Assembly: GCA_009869945.1 (NCBI GenBank)
Contig: WIXG01000066.1
Coordinates: 124,001 to 188,000, forward strand
DNA length: 64,000 bases
Direction of reading: 5' to 3'
Source: Mesaphorura yosii
Taxonomy: Eukaryota > Arthropoda > Collembola > Poduromorpha > Tullbergiidae
Shown: one piece after another, positions 45,558 to 57,908 of the stretch
Layout of the letters: every line of letters starts with the position of its first letter
Position numbering within the stretch: the stretch's first letter is position 1
Made by a program: the position numbers and the translations under genes
The notes under the pieces: generated by a model
What the model was told of the DNA's origin: nothing
Seen by the model: the letters and a program-made list of their open reading frames with translations, nothing else
The model's database searches: none

Positions 45558-48500
45558 ATGGACCACCTCACAAATACTACGTGCATGAATGGCACGGTCA
45601 CGGCTGCCGAGCTTTACGAGGAGCCTGACTCAAATGGAATCCTCAGCCCCAGCGTGGGCCTCGGTCTCAACTGGCTAGGCGCTGGGCTGATGACTGCAGC
45701 GTGGACTCTGTTTATTGGTTGGTCAATTCCGAAAGTAATCTCCTTCAAGAGGTTTGCCGTCGCGGTAGAGCCGTCTCACGCTCCCAAAGCGCCTGTGGCG
45801 TTTCAAACTCAGGTAAGAAACACAGCACGAGCGACGAGCACAAAGAACGCAAAACGCTCGCTTTTCTTATTTCCATTTCAATGATGCATTCGTGAATTCG
45901 TTTATTCCAGACTCGCCTCAGCCAATTAATGATAGCTCTCACTGGGCTTCATGCATTCTCAGCCTTGACTTTCAGTACGCCCGAGAAGAGTTCGGGCATC
46001 GTAGACTCGCTGCAGTCGGCCCCCACATTGCAATTCCTCGCCTGGATTTCGTGCTACGTTCTCATTCACTACGAAGCAACGCACAAATTCTCACATGAAG
46101 CCAGCAGACACTCTCATCACAACTTCCTAACCGCATTTTGGACGCTTTCCTTCGTTCTGGAGATCGTGTGCACGGTAGACGCGATCCTTGAACAGGGCTT
46201 TGTCACTTTCTCGCCACATTTTGGATTTCTAGTCGCTCGGTTAGTTACAAGTGAGCTTCTTCTTCTTCTCGGCCTGTACGCCCCTGGACTGCAGGCTCTG
46301 GTCAAGAAGGACCACGATGGAAAAGTAATCGAAGACGAAGGGAGCAGTGACGACGACGACGACGATTCTGACTCGGATGACGGATCAGACAGTTTTGACA
46401 CGGGCAAACTCAAGAAATTCGTCTCAAAACTACCGTTGAAAGCAAAACTAAAGCTCTTGAAACCGTTCCTGTGGCCAACGAACGTCAGTGCCCGACTTTG
46501 CGTCTTGACTTCGCTGACGACGCTTGGCATTGACAGAATTCTTACCATTTCTGATAATTTATACAAGAAGGAAATTGTTGATAGCTTGGACTTCAAATTA
46601 GGTGCAAACTCAAGTATAACCGACCAAAACGAAAGCGACTCCATCTTCAGATTAGAATTTAGATGGGATTTTGTCGTCTACTCCGCATTGATTCAATCCG
46701 CGCTGCAGATCACGAAACTGATTCGAGAAACGCTGCAACTTAAGACTCAAAACTTGATCTCCAGTGGAATGCAGGTCCAACTCTTTGAGAAGCTACACAA
46801 TCTGAGCTTACGCTGGCACCTGGAGCGAAGGACGGGCTCAATCCTCCGGAAACTGCAGGCACCGTTCGGGTACACGACATCCATCTTGGAGTACTTCATC
46901 ACAGAGATTTGCACTAGCTGGACGGACATGATCATCTCTCTCGTGTACATATCGCAAGTGTACAATGAAAGAATCACGAGCCTGCTCGTCGTCACGGTCA
47001 TCTCTTCCGTGGGCGTGAGTTTGGCCTTTCACACTTGGAACAGGCAGTATGAAGCATGGCTGAGGCAGTTGGAGGCTGTAAAACTGGACAAGGCCGTGGA
47101 TTCCATTATCAACTTCGAGACTGTCAAGTACTTTAGCAACGAATCGTACGAGACAAACCGGTTCCTGTCTGCATGCGAAGCCCAGCAGGCCTTGGAGCTC
47201 AAGAAACACACGAACGAGCAATTCACATATGCACTGCGGAAAACCGTGCAAAATTTTGGACTGCTCGGTGTCCAGTTGGGGTGCCTTTGGATGGTTCTTC
47301 GGTCACAGGGGATGAGTCCGGGTGATTACGTATTCTTGACGACGGCCTTGTACCAGTTCGCGAATCCATTGTCTGGCGTCCTCTGGACATTCAAGTACAT
47401 GATGACTTCACTGGACGAACTCGAAGAGCTGCAAGAAGTACTCGATTTACAACCCGAAATTACAAACAAACCGGATGCGGCTGAGCTGCAGGTTGGATCT
47501 GGCGAAATTGAAGTGCGAAACGTCACTTTTCATTACAGTGAAGACAAGCCAATCTTGCACGACATCAGTTTCAAAGTTAAGGCTGGAGAAACACTTGCAA
47601 TCGTGAGTATAGAAGAGAACTTTTAATCTGAGTATGTAAGCGTTCATAATTCTACAAGCTTGACTTAATTGTTCAGGTTGGAGAGTCCGGAAGTGGCAAG
47701 AGCACAATTATCAAGTTGTTGTTTCGGTTCTACGATACCATTTCTGGTGAGATCTTGATCGACGGCCAGAATATAAAGAATGTGACCCAGCATTCATTGC
47801 GAAGAGCGATTGGTGTGGTGCCTCAAGACACCGTTCTCTTTAACGACACCATTGCGTAAGTCTAACTAAAAGTCTGCAGTTGCAGTCATCTTGTTTCTTT
47901 CTTGTTGAGTGTTAGCCTTAATTTGGATACCTTCGCCTTTTTACGCAGCACTAACATCAAGTACGGGAATCTTGAAAGCACAATGCAGGACGTTATCAAA
48001 GCAGCAAAGTACGCGTGTATTCATGAAAGGATAAAAACATTTATAGATGGCTACCAAACCAAAGTAAGTCTACGAGTGCACTACTCCTAACTTCCTAACT
48101 TATTTAAGCCGAACCTACCCTGGTCTAATTCTACTCATTTTACTGTGATAGGTAGCGGAACGTGGTCTGAAACTAAGCGGTGGTGAAAAACAAAGAATCG
48201 CAATCGCCAGGATGCTGCTGAAGGATCCACAAATATTTCTGCTGGACGAAGCCACCTCGGCTCTGGATACGCACACGGAACGTGATATTCGCCAGTCACT
48301 AACAAATGCATGCAAGAACCGTACCTCCATCATCATCGCCCATCGCCTTTCCACGATTGTGCATGCAGATAACATAATTGTACTGCAGAGCGGAAGGATT
48401 GCCGAAAGTGGGACGTAAGTAGCTGATTATGAATTTATTGTTTTCACAAATTCTTTCAGCCAATATCTGAGAAGGAAGTCTAATCGAGGTTTTCTTTCAA

Positions 48501-48607
48501 ACAGGCATGATGAACTGATGAAAGTTAATGGACTCTATGCAAAAATGTGGCAACAGCAGATTCACACAGATTGTAACAGCAATAACCCGGACCCGGAACC
48601 AAAATAA
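45558..48607 (+). CDS. ABCB6: ABCB6/HMT-1-type half ABC transporter
   Basis: ATP-driven exporter of porphyrins or phytochelatin-metal complexes at mitochondrial, lysosomal or plasma membrane. Exons 45558-45812, 45911-47602, 47677-47855, 47949-48063, 48152-48414, 48505-48607; 868 residues, near the human 842. It has an extra N-terminal TMD0 of about five helices and an acidic Asp/Ser linker ([15 protein letters not shown]). A six-helix domain with the family-typical [10 protein letters not shown] loop follows. The nucleotide-binding domain has Walker [10 protein letters not shown] (from about residue 651), Q-loop [12 protein letters not shown], signature LSGGEKQR, Walker [13 protein letters not shown] and switch His in IIAHRLS. 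All ATPase motifs are intact, so it should be active as a homodimer. The huge exon 2 covers nearly all membrane segments. Confidence 0.93.
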
Positions 48608-49590
48608 ACAATTCAGCCTGCCAGTCAGACCTTCGATAACTATAGATTATGTTCTTGGATTACATGAGCAAAATAAATCTATGCAAAAGGCGTTTTCCTT
48701 TTACAGCAAACAGATGAGTGGCTTTTGTCGCGTAGTAAAACAAACGAGTAAAACTTTGTTCAGCGCACATGTGGCGAATTACGAACACATGTAGCGGTCA
48801 AGTCAGGCCAAAATCGCTGAGTTCTGACCCACTGGAATTCGGAATTGAATTGCCCTCCAGCTGTCGAGTTCTAATTTTTTTTTAGATAAACAGGTAGATT
48901 AAATTCTTGTATTTGACTTGGCTTATCAAATGATTGGCTTTGATCCTCATTTCCGGGTCAGCGAGTCAGCGTCAACACGGCTTCGACGCAGATGACATGA
49001 TTTGACTTTCACCCGTACGCGTACTAGAGCTTAGCGCGGATGCCCATCTCTTTCGGTTTCATCCCACTCGAAACTCCTCGGCGGCTGTTGTGGTTTCTCA
49101 TTGTAGAGCTTTTCTCGAACGTGTTACGTCAGCTGATTAATCTGTTCTAGTCCTCGTGAGAAAATCGAGTATACAAGGAGGACGCGTTCTTTGAAGCGCA
49201 AGAGTTTTAGCGACGCTGAGTTGCGAGTCATAAACCGTTTATGAAGTGCGTTCCTGTTGCCAAAGATGAAGTTATTACGCTTTGTTTACGATAACGTCCA
49301 ATATGCACAAATGCACGCATTTGCGTCCATCCATTTGCTCACGCTCTGTGCTTATTCCACACGCTTACACCTCATTGAGCATTCATTGAGCTTCGTGTTG
49401 ATTTCATTCATTTTCGTATACGGAACGAGATAGTACGCAGACGCGACGTTCCGAACATTCTTGATTCTTGACTAGCATCTTCGCCTTTCTTTGTGGTTGC
49501 AGTTGAAGCAGAGCGATTAAAATTAACGTGAGAAATTTCAAAAGCCTGATTTAACGTGAATTAAATATTTTGCAACAAAGTTAGGCGAGA
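48608..49590. other. Intergenic region
   Basis: 3' UTR of the ABC transporter (AATAAA near 48671) and promoter of the AT-hook gene. No gene seen. Confidence 0.5.
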
Positions 49591-51658
49591 ATGGCAAGTT
49601 CCTCCGGGGAATCATCCCAGCCACAGCCCCAGCCAAGTCCTTCGTGGTTATTCCGCCAAGAAATGGACATGGAGTCTGAACAAAAGCCTGGAGTACATCG
49701 TCACGTGGAACCCGAGGTAGCGCAATCTCGCCAAATCGACGACGAAAGAAGGCAGACGGAAGAGTTCATGAATCAGTTGGATAATCTCGTGCCACTTGCT
49801 GAAGACGATCAGTGTCTCTTCAACACCTCCTTTGGAAACTGTGGTCTCTGGCCGAATACAAGCACGTTGACGTTGGGCGAAGAGGAAAGAAAAGCAACAG
49901 GAAGCCCTCTTGGCCCACCGCGCTCATCATCAGCAGCAGGTGACAATCTGATGGGGATTGGAATGGACTTTGACCTAGACATACCACCGTTGCATTCTTC
50001 GTTTTGGGAAAGCACTCTGCAACAGTCGCCATCACTGGCATCAAAAGAGACTTCCGAGTCGAAAACTACCAAGAAGATTAGTCTCTCAATGGTAAATGGT
50101 GGAGGAGAGAAACCCATACCCATACCTCAATATCGCCCTTTCGAAGAAACAGTTTCTGGAAACTCCATGAACTCTGGTACGTCACGTTTGTACTGTATAA
50201 TCAATATCACAGAGGGATAGTCGAAAGTGAAAATTTGCGAATGAGAACGCATGCGGCATGATGGCATGTTCGTAGTCCGTTGTCCCCTAACGTCAACGTC
50301 AACGTCAAGAGAGCTCATTTTGCATGCATTATATGTCCTTCCTTGAAAATCCTATCGGTATCTTTCTAGTGTTGGCAGGCGCCTCCGGAGGCCACTTCAC
50401 CACTCCGAATTCCTCGTCCTTAACCGGGAATGATGGGAATGGTTTCTGCTTGAATAACGAAAGAAAAAGATTGCAGATCGAAGCTCATCTTAAGACAATG
50501 ATTGACTCAAGACTTTCGGAACTGAAGCACTCCATAAATTCACAGTTTGAGAAGGTTTTCGAAAAGCTTCATGTGGTTGAGAAGATCCAGATACAAACCC
50601 TCCTCACGGAAAATGCTGGCAAGAGCGAATGTCAAAACGAAGAACTTCGGAAAGACGACATTACTGAAATCGTGCGAGAGCAAGTAAACGAAGTCAAGTC
50701 GGAGATTACGTCACTCAAAGAAATGGTTTCGGCAGAATTTGGTGAGATGAACGAGAAGATGGGCATGGGAACCAGAATGGAGAATCAGTTGCACGAGCTG
50801 CAGGAGGCTCAGCAAAAAATGGAGCCTGAAATTGTTGAGCTGAAGAAAACTGTTTCCCAAATAAAGTTGAAAGCAGAAGCAGCTGCCGAAACAATGATCG
50901 ACAGAGATTCTAGAGTTGAATTTGAAGAGCCTGGGCTCCCTGGACGTGGAGGCGGTTTGGGAGCAGAGAACATTGAGGGTAAGAACAACACTATTGACGT
51001 CGACACTGTGAACATTCCTAAGAAGGAGCCTGGCTTGCCTATCGTGACTGAAGAGGCTTCATCTGCGTCTGCTGCTCTATTAGGTACACATGGCTTTACT
51101 GTTTAGACCGTCGACCTGAATAATGTGCAGTTTGGACTTTATTCCATCCAACTAGTAGCATTCCTCAATTTTCCAGATAATGTTCCGGTTTATGGTATTA
51201 AAGAAGAACCTGGACATGCGGTGGAAGAAGTACAACGAAAAAGAGGAAGGCCAAGAAAGAGTTCCGTTGAAGGTAAGCTAACATACAACTGCATAATTTT
51301 GAGCAATGAATCGTTTATTCACGCATTTTCTGTAGACTCTGAAGCTCGGTCGCCACCGGTGAAAGTGAAAGTTGGAGCCAAAAGAAAGCTTGTTTTGAAA
51401 CCGGTCGACAACACGGAGAAGGGAAAGGGTGTCCGTCGCAAACGAAGGAAGAGGATTGGGGACGACAAATGGATAGCACTGCAGGGCCAGCTATTGGGGA
51501 TAAATGTCAATAATGTCCACGTCAGGAGCACTGCTACATCCAAGTCGACCCGCAGCCGTAGCGTTGCGGTGGCTCCACACATTGGAGCCGCTTCGACTCG
51601 CAATGGAAAGCGTCAGGCTAAAAGCTCTCAAGGCAAACAGTTGCACTTGAAAGGGTAG
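49591..51658 (+). CDS. Coiled-coil AT-hook nuclear protein, family not recognised
   Basis: Exons 49591-50176, 50379-51083, 51177-51272, 51336-51658; 569 residues. The N-terminal ~195 residues are Ser/Pro/Glu-rich and look disordered. A long heptad-type coiled coil covers about residues 215-370 (for example SRLSELKHSINSQFEKVFEK). Two K-x-E-type sumoylation-like sites follow, PKKEPG and VYGIKEEPG. An AT-hook KRGRPRK lies at about residues 451-457, next to a very basic KGVRRKRRKR, and the end is Ser/Arg/Lys-rich. This suggests an oligomeric protein that binds AT-rich DNA. AATAAA lies near 51758. The clean phase-1 introns support the model. Function beyond DNA binding is unknown. Confidence 0.75.
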
Positions 51659-51886
51659 ATCAGGGTATCAAGTTATCAGTGTTACTTTTCCATATTGTTG
51701 TACTAATTGATTAGAAAGGATAAAACGTGTTTTGTTCGTTGTTCCATGCTATCTGTAAATAAATTGATTGTTGAGTTTACTTCGTGGGTGTGACTGGACT
51801 TCTATGCTGCAATTTTGGGAAACATTTTCCATTCCTCGACGGCGTTCTTTATTCTACTCAATCCTATAGAAATCCGAAGTGTTAAA

Positions 51887-53787
51887 TTAGGTCTGCCAAA
51901 AGTGCTTCTCCATTACGCCGTTCGCATCTTTTACAATCTTACCAACTTCCAATTCATCTGCCTTCACACTGAACACAATTCGAAACCAACCAGCATCCTC
52001 TTCCGCGATTTTCATCTCCCAGTAGGGCGTGAGATAGACTTTGTGTCCGTAGAAGTGTTTCGCCAGAGCTGCACAAATCGGAATTGGAATTCAATTCACA
52101 GGCGCTCATGTCATCAGTCGTCATTCTGTGGGTTAAAGTTTCATTGCCACTTGACTTGCTGTACGCCTGCGCCTACCTTCACAATTTGCTCTGTTTGATG
52201 GATGAAGAATACTCTTAAAATTGGCCAATGCAAAGAATCCGGCGACGGTCTGAGTTATTGGAAGACCCATCGACTGAAACCAGCGCCTAGTTTTTGAGTA
52301 GGCTTCGTTCAGTCTTTGGTTGTGTAGGGGAATGAAGTGAGACTCGATCCAATCTGAAGAAGCATCCACATCAATTCATACATGAAAGGCACATTAATAG
52401 ACGTTCCAAATAAATGATTCTTGTGTGATTACTCAAGTCAGAAATAAACGCGCTCAACGCATTCATTGCTGGCAGCGACGGTGCCTGGAACTGAGACTGG
52501 AGAAGCAGAGCAAGCTTCAGTTGTTCATTGTATGTGTGAATGAAGCCAGTCCGGAAACTCGTTAGACAAAATATCTGCGGATAAGAGCAGTGAATCCTTT
52601 CATCATCGTTCAGACAAGAAACAAACTCAGAGTACCTTGCTGAATCCCCAAATCACATGCAGATTGTTCTTGTCAAGCGGACTAGAATTTTGTAGTTCGA
52701 GAACTGAATGAAATTCCACGCTCTTGTCGTGGGCGCCGCCGTAAACAGCAGTCGTGTAGATCTCATCCGCAATTAGATGCAGCTTGTTCCTGAAAAAGGA
52801 AAGAATTATTGCTCAAAATGCCTATCGATGTAACTGAAGAATTCCATGGTCATTTCCAGTTCGGGATATTCGAGACTAACTTGTGGCAAAAGACCATGAT
52901 CTCCAGCACGAGTTCCTTCGGGAATACTTTTCCCAGCGGATTGTGAGGATTATTCAGTAGAAACGCTTTGACCACATTGCCTTTCTGTACTTGTTCGTGG
53001 TACTTGGCTTCAACCATTCCCATGTTCAGCTCGAAGTATTCGCCAGTGATTTGGTTGTGCTCCATTGGAACCGGGCACAGTTGCACATTCCACCTTTCGA
53101 TTCCCGTGTGGAAGTAACCGTTGTACGCAGGAGTGGGAATCAGGACCACTTCTCCAGGATTTGCGATGTATGAGAGCAATATGTCCAAAGACACGAGTGC
53201 ACCATTCAGGACGAGAATCTGTACATTGAAAAATTGCGAGTTGTTCAAAGTTTAACTATTTGCAAAAGATTCTCAAATACGCACGTTCTCATACTGCGTT
53301 GGCTCCGCTGGCTTGAAGAATCGGTTCACAAACGCAGCGATATTCTGTCGAAAGGCAACGGACCCTTGAAATGGGTAGTAGCGAAAGAACCTGAAGTCTA
53401 CTTGGAAATATTTAGCGTGCTTTTCTTGAAACCTAGCCAGGAGCACGTCGTCCATGAGTCCACTCACTGCAGTGCCCATGTTAATTATGCCCTACAAGAA
53501 CACAACGTATGCATTTTTCACCCGTCGCATGGGCACTCCCCGATCACAATTTACAATCAAACCGTGAACGATCCTTCGTCCTTCCTAAAACTTACATTTG
53601 GATTTGAGTCAGCGTTGTATGGATCCAGCAGGGCTCTGTACGCGGTGAACTCTTTCGCGAAGTTGACGTTACAAGAGTGGATCATTTGCTCGCACAGCTT
53701 TGATACGCCCATGTCAGCGCCCGTACGGAAGTCTTCGTCGTCTGTCAATTTGCTGGATGCTGATGCTGATTCCATTTGCAATTCCAT
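51887..53787 (-). CDS. ACCS: 1-aminocyclopropane-1-carboxylate synthase-like protein (class I PLP aminotransferase fold)
   Basis: Exons 53787-53596, 53491-53285, 53218-52881, 52789-52636, 52574-52433, 52353-52177, 52068-51887; 463 residues. Landmarks are NPNGIINMGTA, the RYYPFQGSVAFRQNIAAF block, LVLNGALVSLD, PTPAYNGYF, NNPHNPLGK, the PLP-binding DEIYTTAVYG, and the Schiff-base Lys in IWGFSK. The usual SLSKDFG after the Lys is shortened here to FSKIFCLTSFRTG. The C-terminal Arg that holds the substrate carboxylate is in WFRIVFSV. Animal members are not known to make ethylene precursor in quantity and may act as amino-acid lyases or transaminases. An in-frame non-ATG extension exists upstream, so the start is the first ATG. 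Confidence 0.88.
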
Positions 53788-54728
53788 TGACCGGGTCCCA
53801 CACACACCAGAAATCAATCAGCACTAACAATCACGTAAAAAGGGACTGTAATCAATGAACAGGAGCCGAAGCCGTTGACGCAGCTTTTCGTTAACAAAAA
53901 ATGTCAGAAGTTAATGCTGCATCAGTCTGATCTGTGACCTGGCATGTGCCTGTGGCTTGTGCTACACGTCTACCTTGATCTAAGATCCTTATGCTTATGA
54001 TACTCGGGATTCGCTGCCCTCTGAAGTCGGAGGTCAAGGACAGAAGGGCAAATTATCAGTACACATCCCAATCTCAGTTTATGCAGTAAAGCAGTGCTCA
54101 GCGCTGTTTCTTTTGTTGACGAGGGGTTCACATATCGCATCCATCATTTCAGTTATGCAGGATTTGCTTCTGGCGATTAATAAGTAAAGGACATTATGTT
54201 TTTAAGCAATTTGCAATCAGCAATTTATTTTCTTAATCTAGCATTACAAAGCTTCAAAATTTAAAACATGAGTGATTACATATTATCTAATGCTCACAAT
54301 AATCTCTACGATTTGTACTTAGTGTACAGTATCTACAAATACATTACAGCATAGGATAAATTACATTGCATTTGCAATTGCGATTGAGACGGTGTCAGAG
54401 AACACAAGACACAATGACAAAAGACAGCAACACAAAACAATGAAGACGATAATCGAAGATAGTAGAGGCTGGTGTAGCAGCTCTGAAGTAGCTTTGTTTA
54501 AAAGGCTAGGAATGATGAAGACGCGTACCGGGTTGGAATGAAGCAGCAACAATAGCAACCTGCAATTCCCGGATTCTGTGACCTGGAGTTTACCAGAATC
54601 CTGATCGAACATTTTGACGATTTCCAAACTGACGACGTCGGTGCGGCATTTCCTGCTAACGGGAAAGAATCGTGTTAAAAGGCTACGAAAGAATTCCAGC
54701 GCGAACGCCTGCATGCAAATTAACAGGT
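53788..54728. other. Intergenic region
   Basis: ACCS promoter and Jupiter 3' region. A minus-strand open frame, 54714-54361, encodes a hydrophobic C terminus (SSIIVFIVLCCCLLSLCLVF). It could be an alternative last exon of Jupiter through a 44-base intron, but that intron would be shorter than any other here. Confidence 0.35.
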
Positions 54729-55346
54729 TTATATTTCAGGTACCATCGATACCTCTCTGTATCCTGATCCAGTCACCGGATTTCCACCGTCGTCGCGTGC
54801 CGTGGCCGCTCTCGGTGAACCTTCCATCTCAACAGAGATATTGATATTGAATGAAGTATTCCCTGATTCCGCTTCCGGTGGCTCCGCAACCACGCTCCCA
54901 GCATCAGTTTCAACTTCACCCTGCTGGGATTGCTCATCGACCTCTGTCCCGTTCTCGATCTGCTGGTCGCCTTCCTCTGGTTCAGCGATTTCATGGCCAT
55001 TCCCATTGGTGTCCGGCTCCGACCCGTGCTCACCGCTTTGAGAGTCGTTTAGACTTTTCTGAACTCAGAATAGAACACTCCGTTCAGGAAAGGTGCCTCG
55101 AAAATGTAGTGCAGTTACCTCGTGCGAACTTTACCTCGAATGCCTCCGATCCAGCTCCCGTCCCCAAAATATCCGACTTCATATAATTCGGCTTGGACCG
55201 GAATGTACTTCCATCATCAGCGTCCCCAAAGAGCCGGCTGTGGCTGTCCAACCCCACATTCAGATACCTCCGACGCCTGACGTGCCCCTGCTCACCATCC
55301 GAAGCCTTCTCTATCGCGTAGGTTCGTAGCCCCATTTCGTCGTGAC
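54729..55346 (-). CDS. Jupiter: Jupiter-type microtubule-associated protein, 5' end not found
   Basis: Two exons, 55346-55135 and 55058-54729, encode about 180 residues. LDSHSRLFGDADDG followed by KPNYMKSDILGTG matches the conserved Jupiter repeat, and GNPVTGSGYREV matches its C-terminal GNPVTGEGYK block. Between them is an acidic, disordered stretch rich in Glu, Gln, Asn and Gly. Jupiter proteins bind and stabilise microtubules in Drosophila. The first exon, expected to carry an RPPGGGS motif, was not located; the acceptor at 55346 needs a phase-1 upstream exon. The internal Met at 55335 is a fallback start. The stop at 54729-54731 directly follows the conserved block. Confidence 0.75.
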
Positions 55347-56348
55347 CTGAGCGAAGGAAAAGTGCGATGGCCAACAGTTAATTTAAAAACTAACAAGGCG
55401 TATTAACTTTACCTTTAAAGTGTGATGATGATGAATTCCTGAAGTGAGTGCAGCGAGTACACGTACACGTTTACAATGCAATGCGCTGAGGTTACAGCAA
55501 TGAAGCGACTTTGACAAGTCTCACTTTACACTTTGTAAACCTTAAACAATTCCAATGCTCACAGACTGATAGCTGATATTTAACTTTATCTTGTTTGCGT
55601 GCCGTGCCAATTTTGCTATTCTATTTGCTTTATCAGCGTCCGCAAATCGCAAATCCTTTTTGAGTAGCGACTTTTGACGTTGACGTTATGTTGTGTTGTG
55701 CTGCGTCGAATGTCGATATTTGGTAGCTATGTACGGCTGCAGCTGCATAGGGCATGGCATGGCGTGGCGGTTGAGCCAGAAGAGCAGATTTTGAGCGCAA
55801 TAGCAATGCCACCGACTGATTCCCAAATAAGAACCAACTGTCGATTTTCCATCTCCATTCCAGAACACGCACTATGGTAATAGTCGCAGTCTCGCAGTAG
55901 TTGCTTTAGCGCTTCTTTTGCTCGCAACTCTCAACTCAACCAGTTTCAACTTCCTTATGCCTTATTTGTTGTTGTTGCTCACTGCTCACTTGGTTCAGAT
56001 CGGTCGCTGTTGGTCCTTGTGCTCTCTCGTACAATAATGGGTCATGGGCTGAACTGTAAGACTTCCTACGTCCTTCGAGCTGTGCTTGTATTCCTTGTTT
56101 ACTATACTCGCACCAGCACTGCACCAGCATGGAATGGATCGTAACACGATCAACTCTCGCAAGAATTGTGAATTGAGTGCATTCCATTTCCATGCATTCT
56201 TTGGGGCTTCCATGGCCAATTCTTACTATGCTTGTTTGAGAATGAAAAGTCAATTCTGCTTCTCGTAATTCGCCCGTGTGTAGGATTGCGAGAGTACGAG
56301 GAAAGGAATTCATAAGCTTCAATTTATTAAGTGCTAGAGGGTGACCGG
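55347..56348. other. Region upstream of Jupiter
   Basis: Should contain the unseen Jupiter first exon or promoter. Several open frames overlap, none supported. Confidence 0.35.
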
Positions 56349-56376
56349 TTACCTTGACGAACTCCGAAGTGGCGAA
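56349..56376 (+). repeat. Left terminal inverted repeat
   Basis: Pairs with 56906-56933 in inverted orientation; five mismatches in 28 bases, all inside the block TTACCTTG...TGGCGAA. Confidence 0.7.
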
Positions 56377-56472
56377 TTTCTAAATTAAATTGCGAGTTGA
56401 ACATTTAGGTGGCGAATTGCTCAAAAACCAACTTGGCGAATTCGCTATTTCGACTTTAACGCATTCGACACT

Positions 56473-56706
56473 TTGGTTGAGAATACGCATACTCAAGTAA
56501 TCAAAATGATCCCTGAGCATTTACTACCTCTGGCTTGCTACTTCGAAGAAGTTTATGTGGGCAAAAACTTCACTGCACCACTTTTTGCAGTCGAATTTTG
56601 GAATGTATTCGACAGGGTGAAGGATGGAGTGCCCAAAACGTTTAATTTCGTCGAAGGTTTCCACAGCAGACTTAGTCAGATAATTAGAGACAAATTCAAA
56701 ATATAG
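56473..56706 (+). pseudogene. MULE-type transposase C-terminal fragment
   Basis: Open frame of 77 codons without an obvious ATG at its start. The block FWNVFDRVKDGVPKTFNF followed by VEGFHSRL resembles the LWNVYDR...P-R-TNN-VEGWH motif common in Mutator-like and FLYWCH-linked transposases. The catalytic core is absent. It lies centrally between the two TIRs, which supports a remnant of a longer element. Confidence 0.6.
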
Positions 56707-56905
56707 GCGGGTTAATCATGACAATGTTCAAGTGTGCTGTTCCTACAACACTCATTTTAATTATATGAGTTTTAAGGAGTGGATTGGCCAAATTGTTTTA
56801 TGTACACCTGATTTCAAGAAATAACTTCGAAATTCGGCACTTTGACAAAAGCAAAAATTTTGTAATAAATCGGTTCGTCAGTTTCCCTTTTTCTAAGAAT
56901 TGTTG

Positions 56906-56933
56906 TTCGCCAAATTGGAATTCGCCAAGGTAA
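56906..56933 (-). repeat. Right terminal inverted repeat
   Basis: Inverted partner of 56349-56376, ending CCAAGGTAA on the + strand. Confidence 0.7.
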
Positions 56934-57908
56934 CATGGAATATGCCAGAGTCATAAACTGGTTGATTCATAGTCATTCATTATATTCGACGTGTGGCGAG
57001 CCACAGACAAGGGCACAAGTGCAACAACTCAAGTGAGTGCGAAAAACAAGAACATTGAACACGGTATTTTGTTTTGCTGCTTGCTGGTTCCTCAGTTTAT
57101 GTTTACGGTGACAGATAATCTTATCTGTCAGGCGCCACGCAGTCACGAGCCCCGAGTCAGGACTGAGCATTAGCATTAGCATTCATCTCTTTTATCCAGA
57201 GATATGCAAAGGACAGATAAAGGCAACGACAAAGAAGACTAAAGACTTACGACTTACGTGTGATGTGTTAATTGATTGTTCACACTTGTGCTTTCAGCTC
57301 GGCCGCTTTCGATTTCAATCTCAAATTACGCGACACGTACTCGTATCTCGTACTGCGTACACTGATGAGTCACAGTCACAGCGAGTCAAGTGAAGATTGC
57401 GTTGCTGCGTTAGCGTTCTACGTATTAACTCTCTGTGGGTTCATGCGAACGAATTCGTTAACATAATTTCATACTCATTCAAGGCCTTCAAAACAAGTAA
57501 CAAGTAAAAGTTATCGGACACGCTCTTGTTTTTTGTCAAGCCTATGCGCAAGTGGAAGTTATCACTGAAGTTTGAGTAGCTGAACTACTGCACATTGTGC
57601 ACGCACTGGAACTAAGGACAGCACTTCTCTCAAGAGCAATTCGACCATCAGCTGGCTATATTTTGGCAACATTCATTCAGTAATCGCCGGCTAATCTTCA
57701 TTTGTGACGTGAGTTTGTGACGGAATGACTTTGCATTTCTGTAAATCGTTCTTTGCGATTTGATCGGTGATCTGTGTTCCGGAACCAAAAGAGGAAATAA
57801 ACGAGGAATTCTTCCACGTTACGTGACTCGAGTTAGTATTGATTAGTGATCAGCGATTTTTGACCTCGCAGGTTGTGAATTTACAATTTTGATCAAGACT
57901 GCTTCAAA
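56934..57908. other. Upstream region of TOM1
   Basis: TOM1 promoter and 5' UTR; short GCATTA repeats at about 57166-57182. No gene seen. Confidence 0.45.

Larger units (their letters stand above)
56349..56933. mobile_element. Degenerate TIR transposon, MULE-like
   Basis: 585-base element bounded by 28-base imperfect inverted repeats at 56349-56376 and 56906-56933, identical at 23 of 28 positions and beginning TTACCTTG. Extra copies of the subterminal word TTGGCGAA lie inside the left end. The interior carries a short transposase-derived frame (56473-56706). No 9-base target duplication was found, so the insertion is probably old or the ends are slightly misplaced. Confidence 0.7.

Noticed and set aside
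54361..54714. Hydrophobic minus-strand frame as an alternative Jupiter C terminus
   Set aside because: Would need a 44-base intron and would add a membrane helix to a soluble microtubule protein; the Jupiter block already ends with a stop.
55936..56322. 128-codon minus-strand frame as a Jupiter first exon
   Set aside because: Lacks the expected RPPGGGS motif and a phase-1 donor leading to the exon at 55346.
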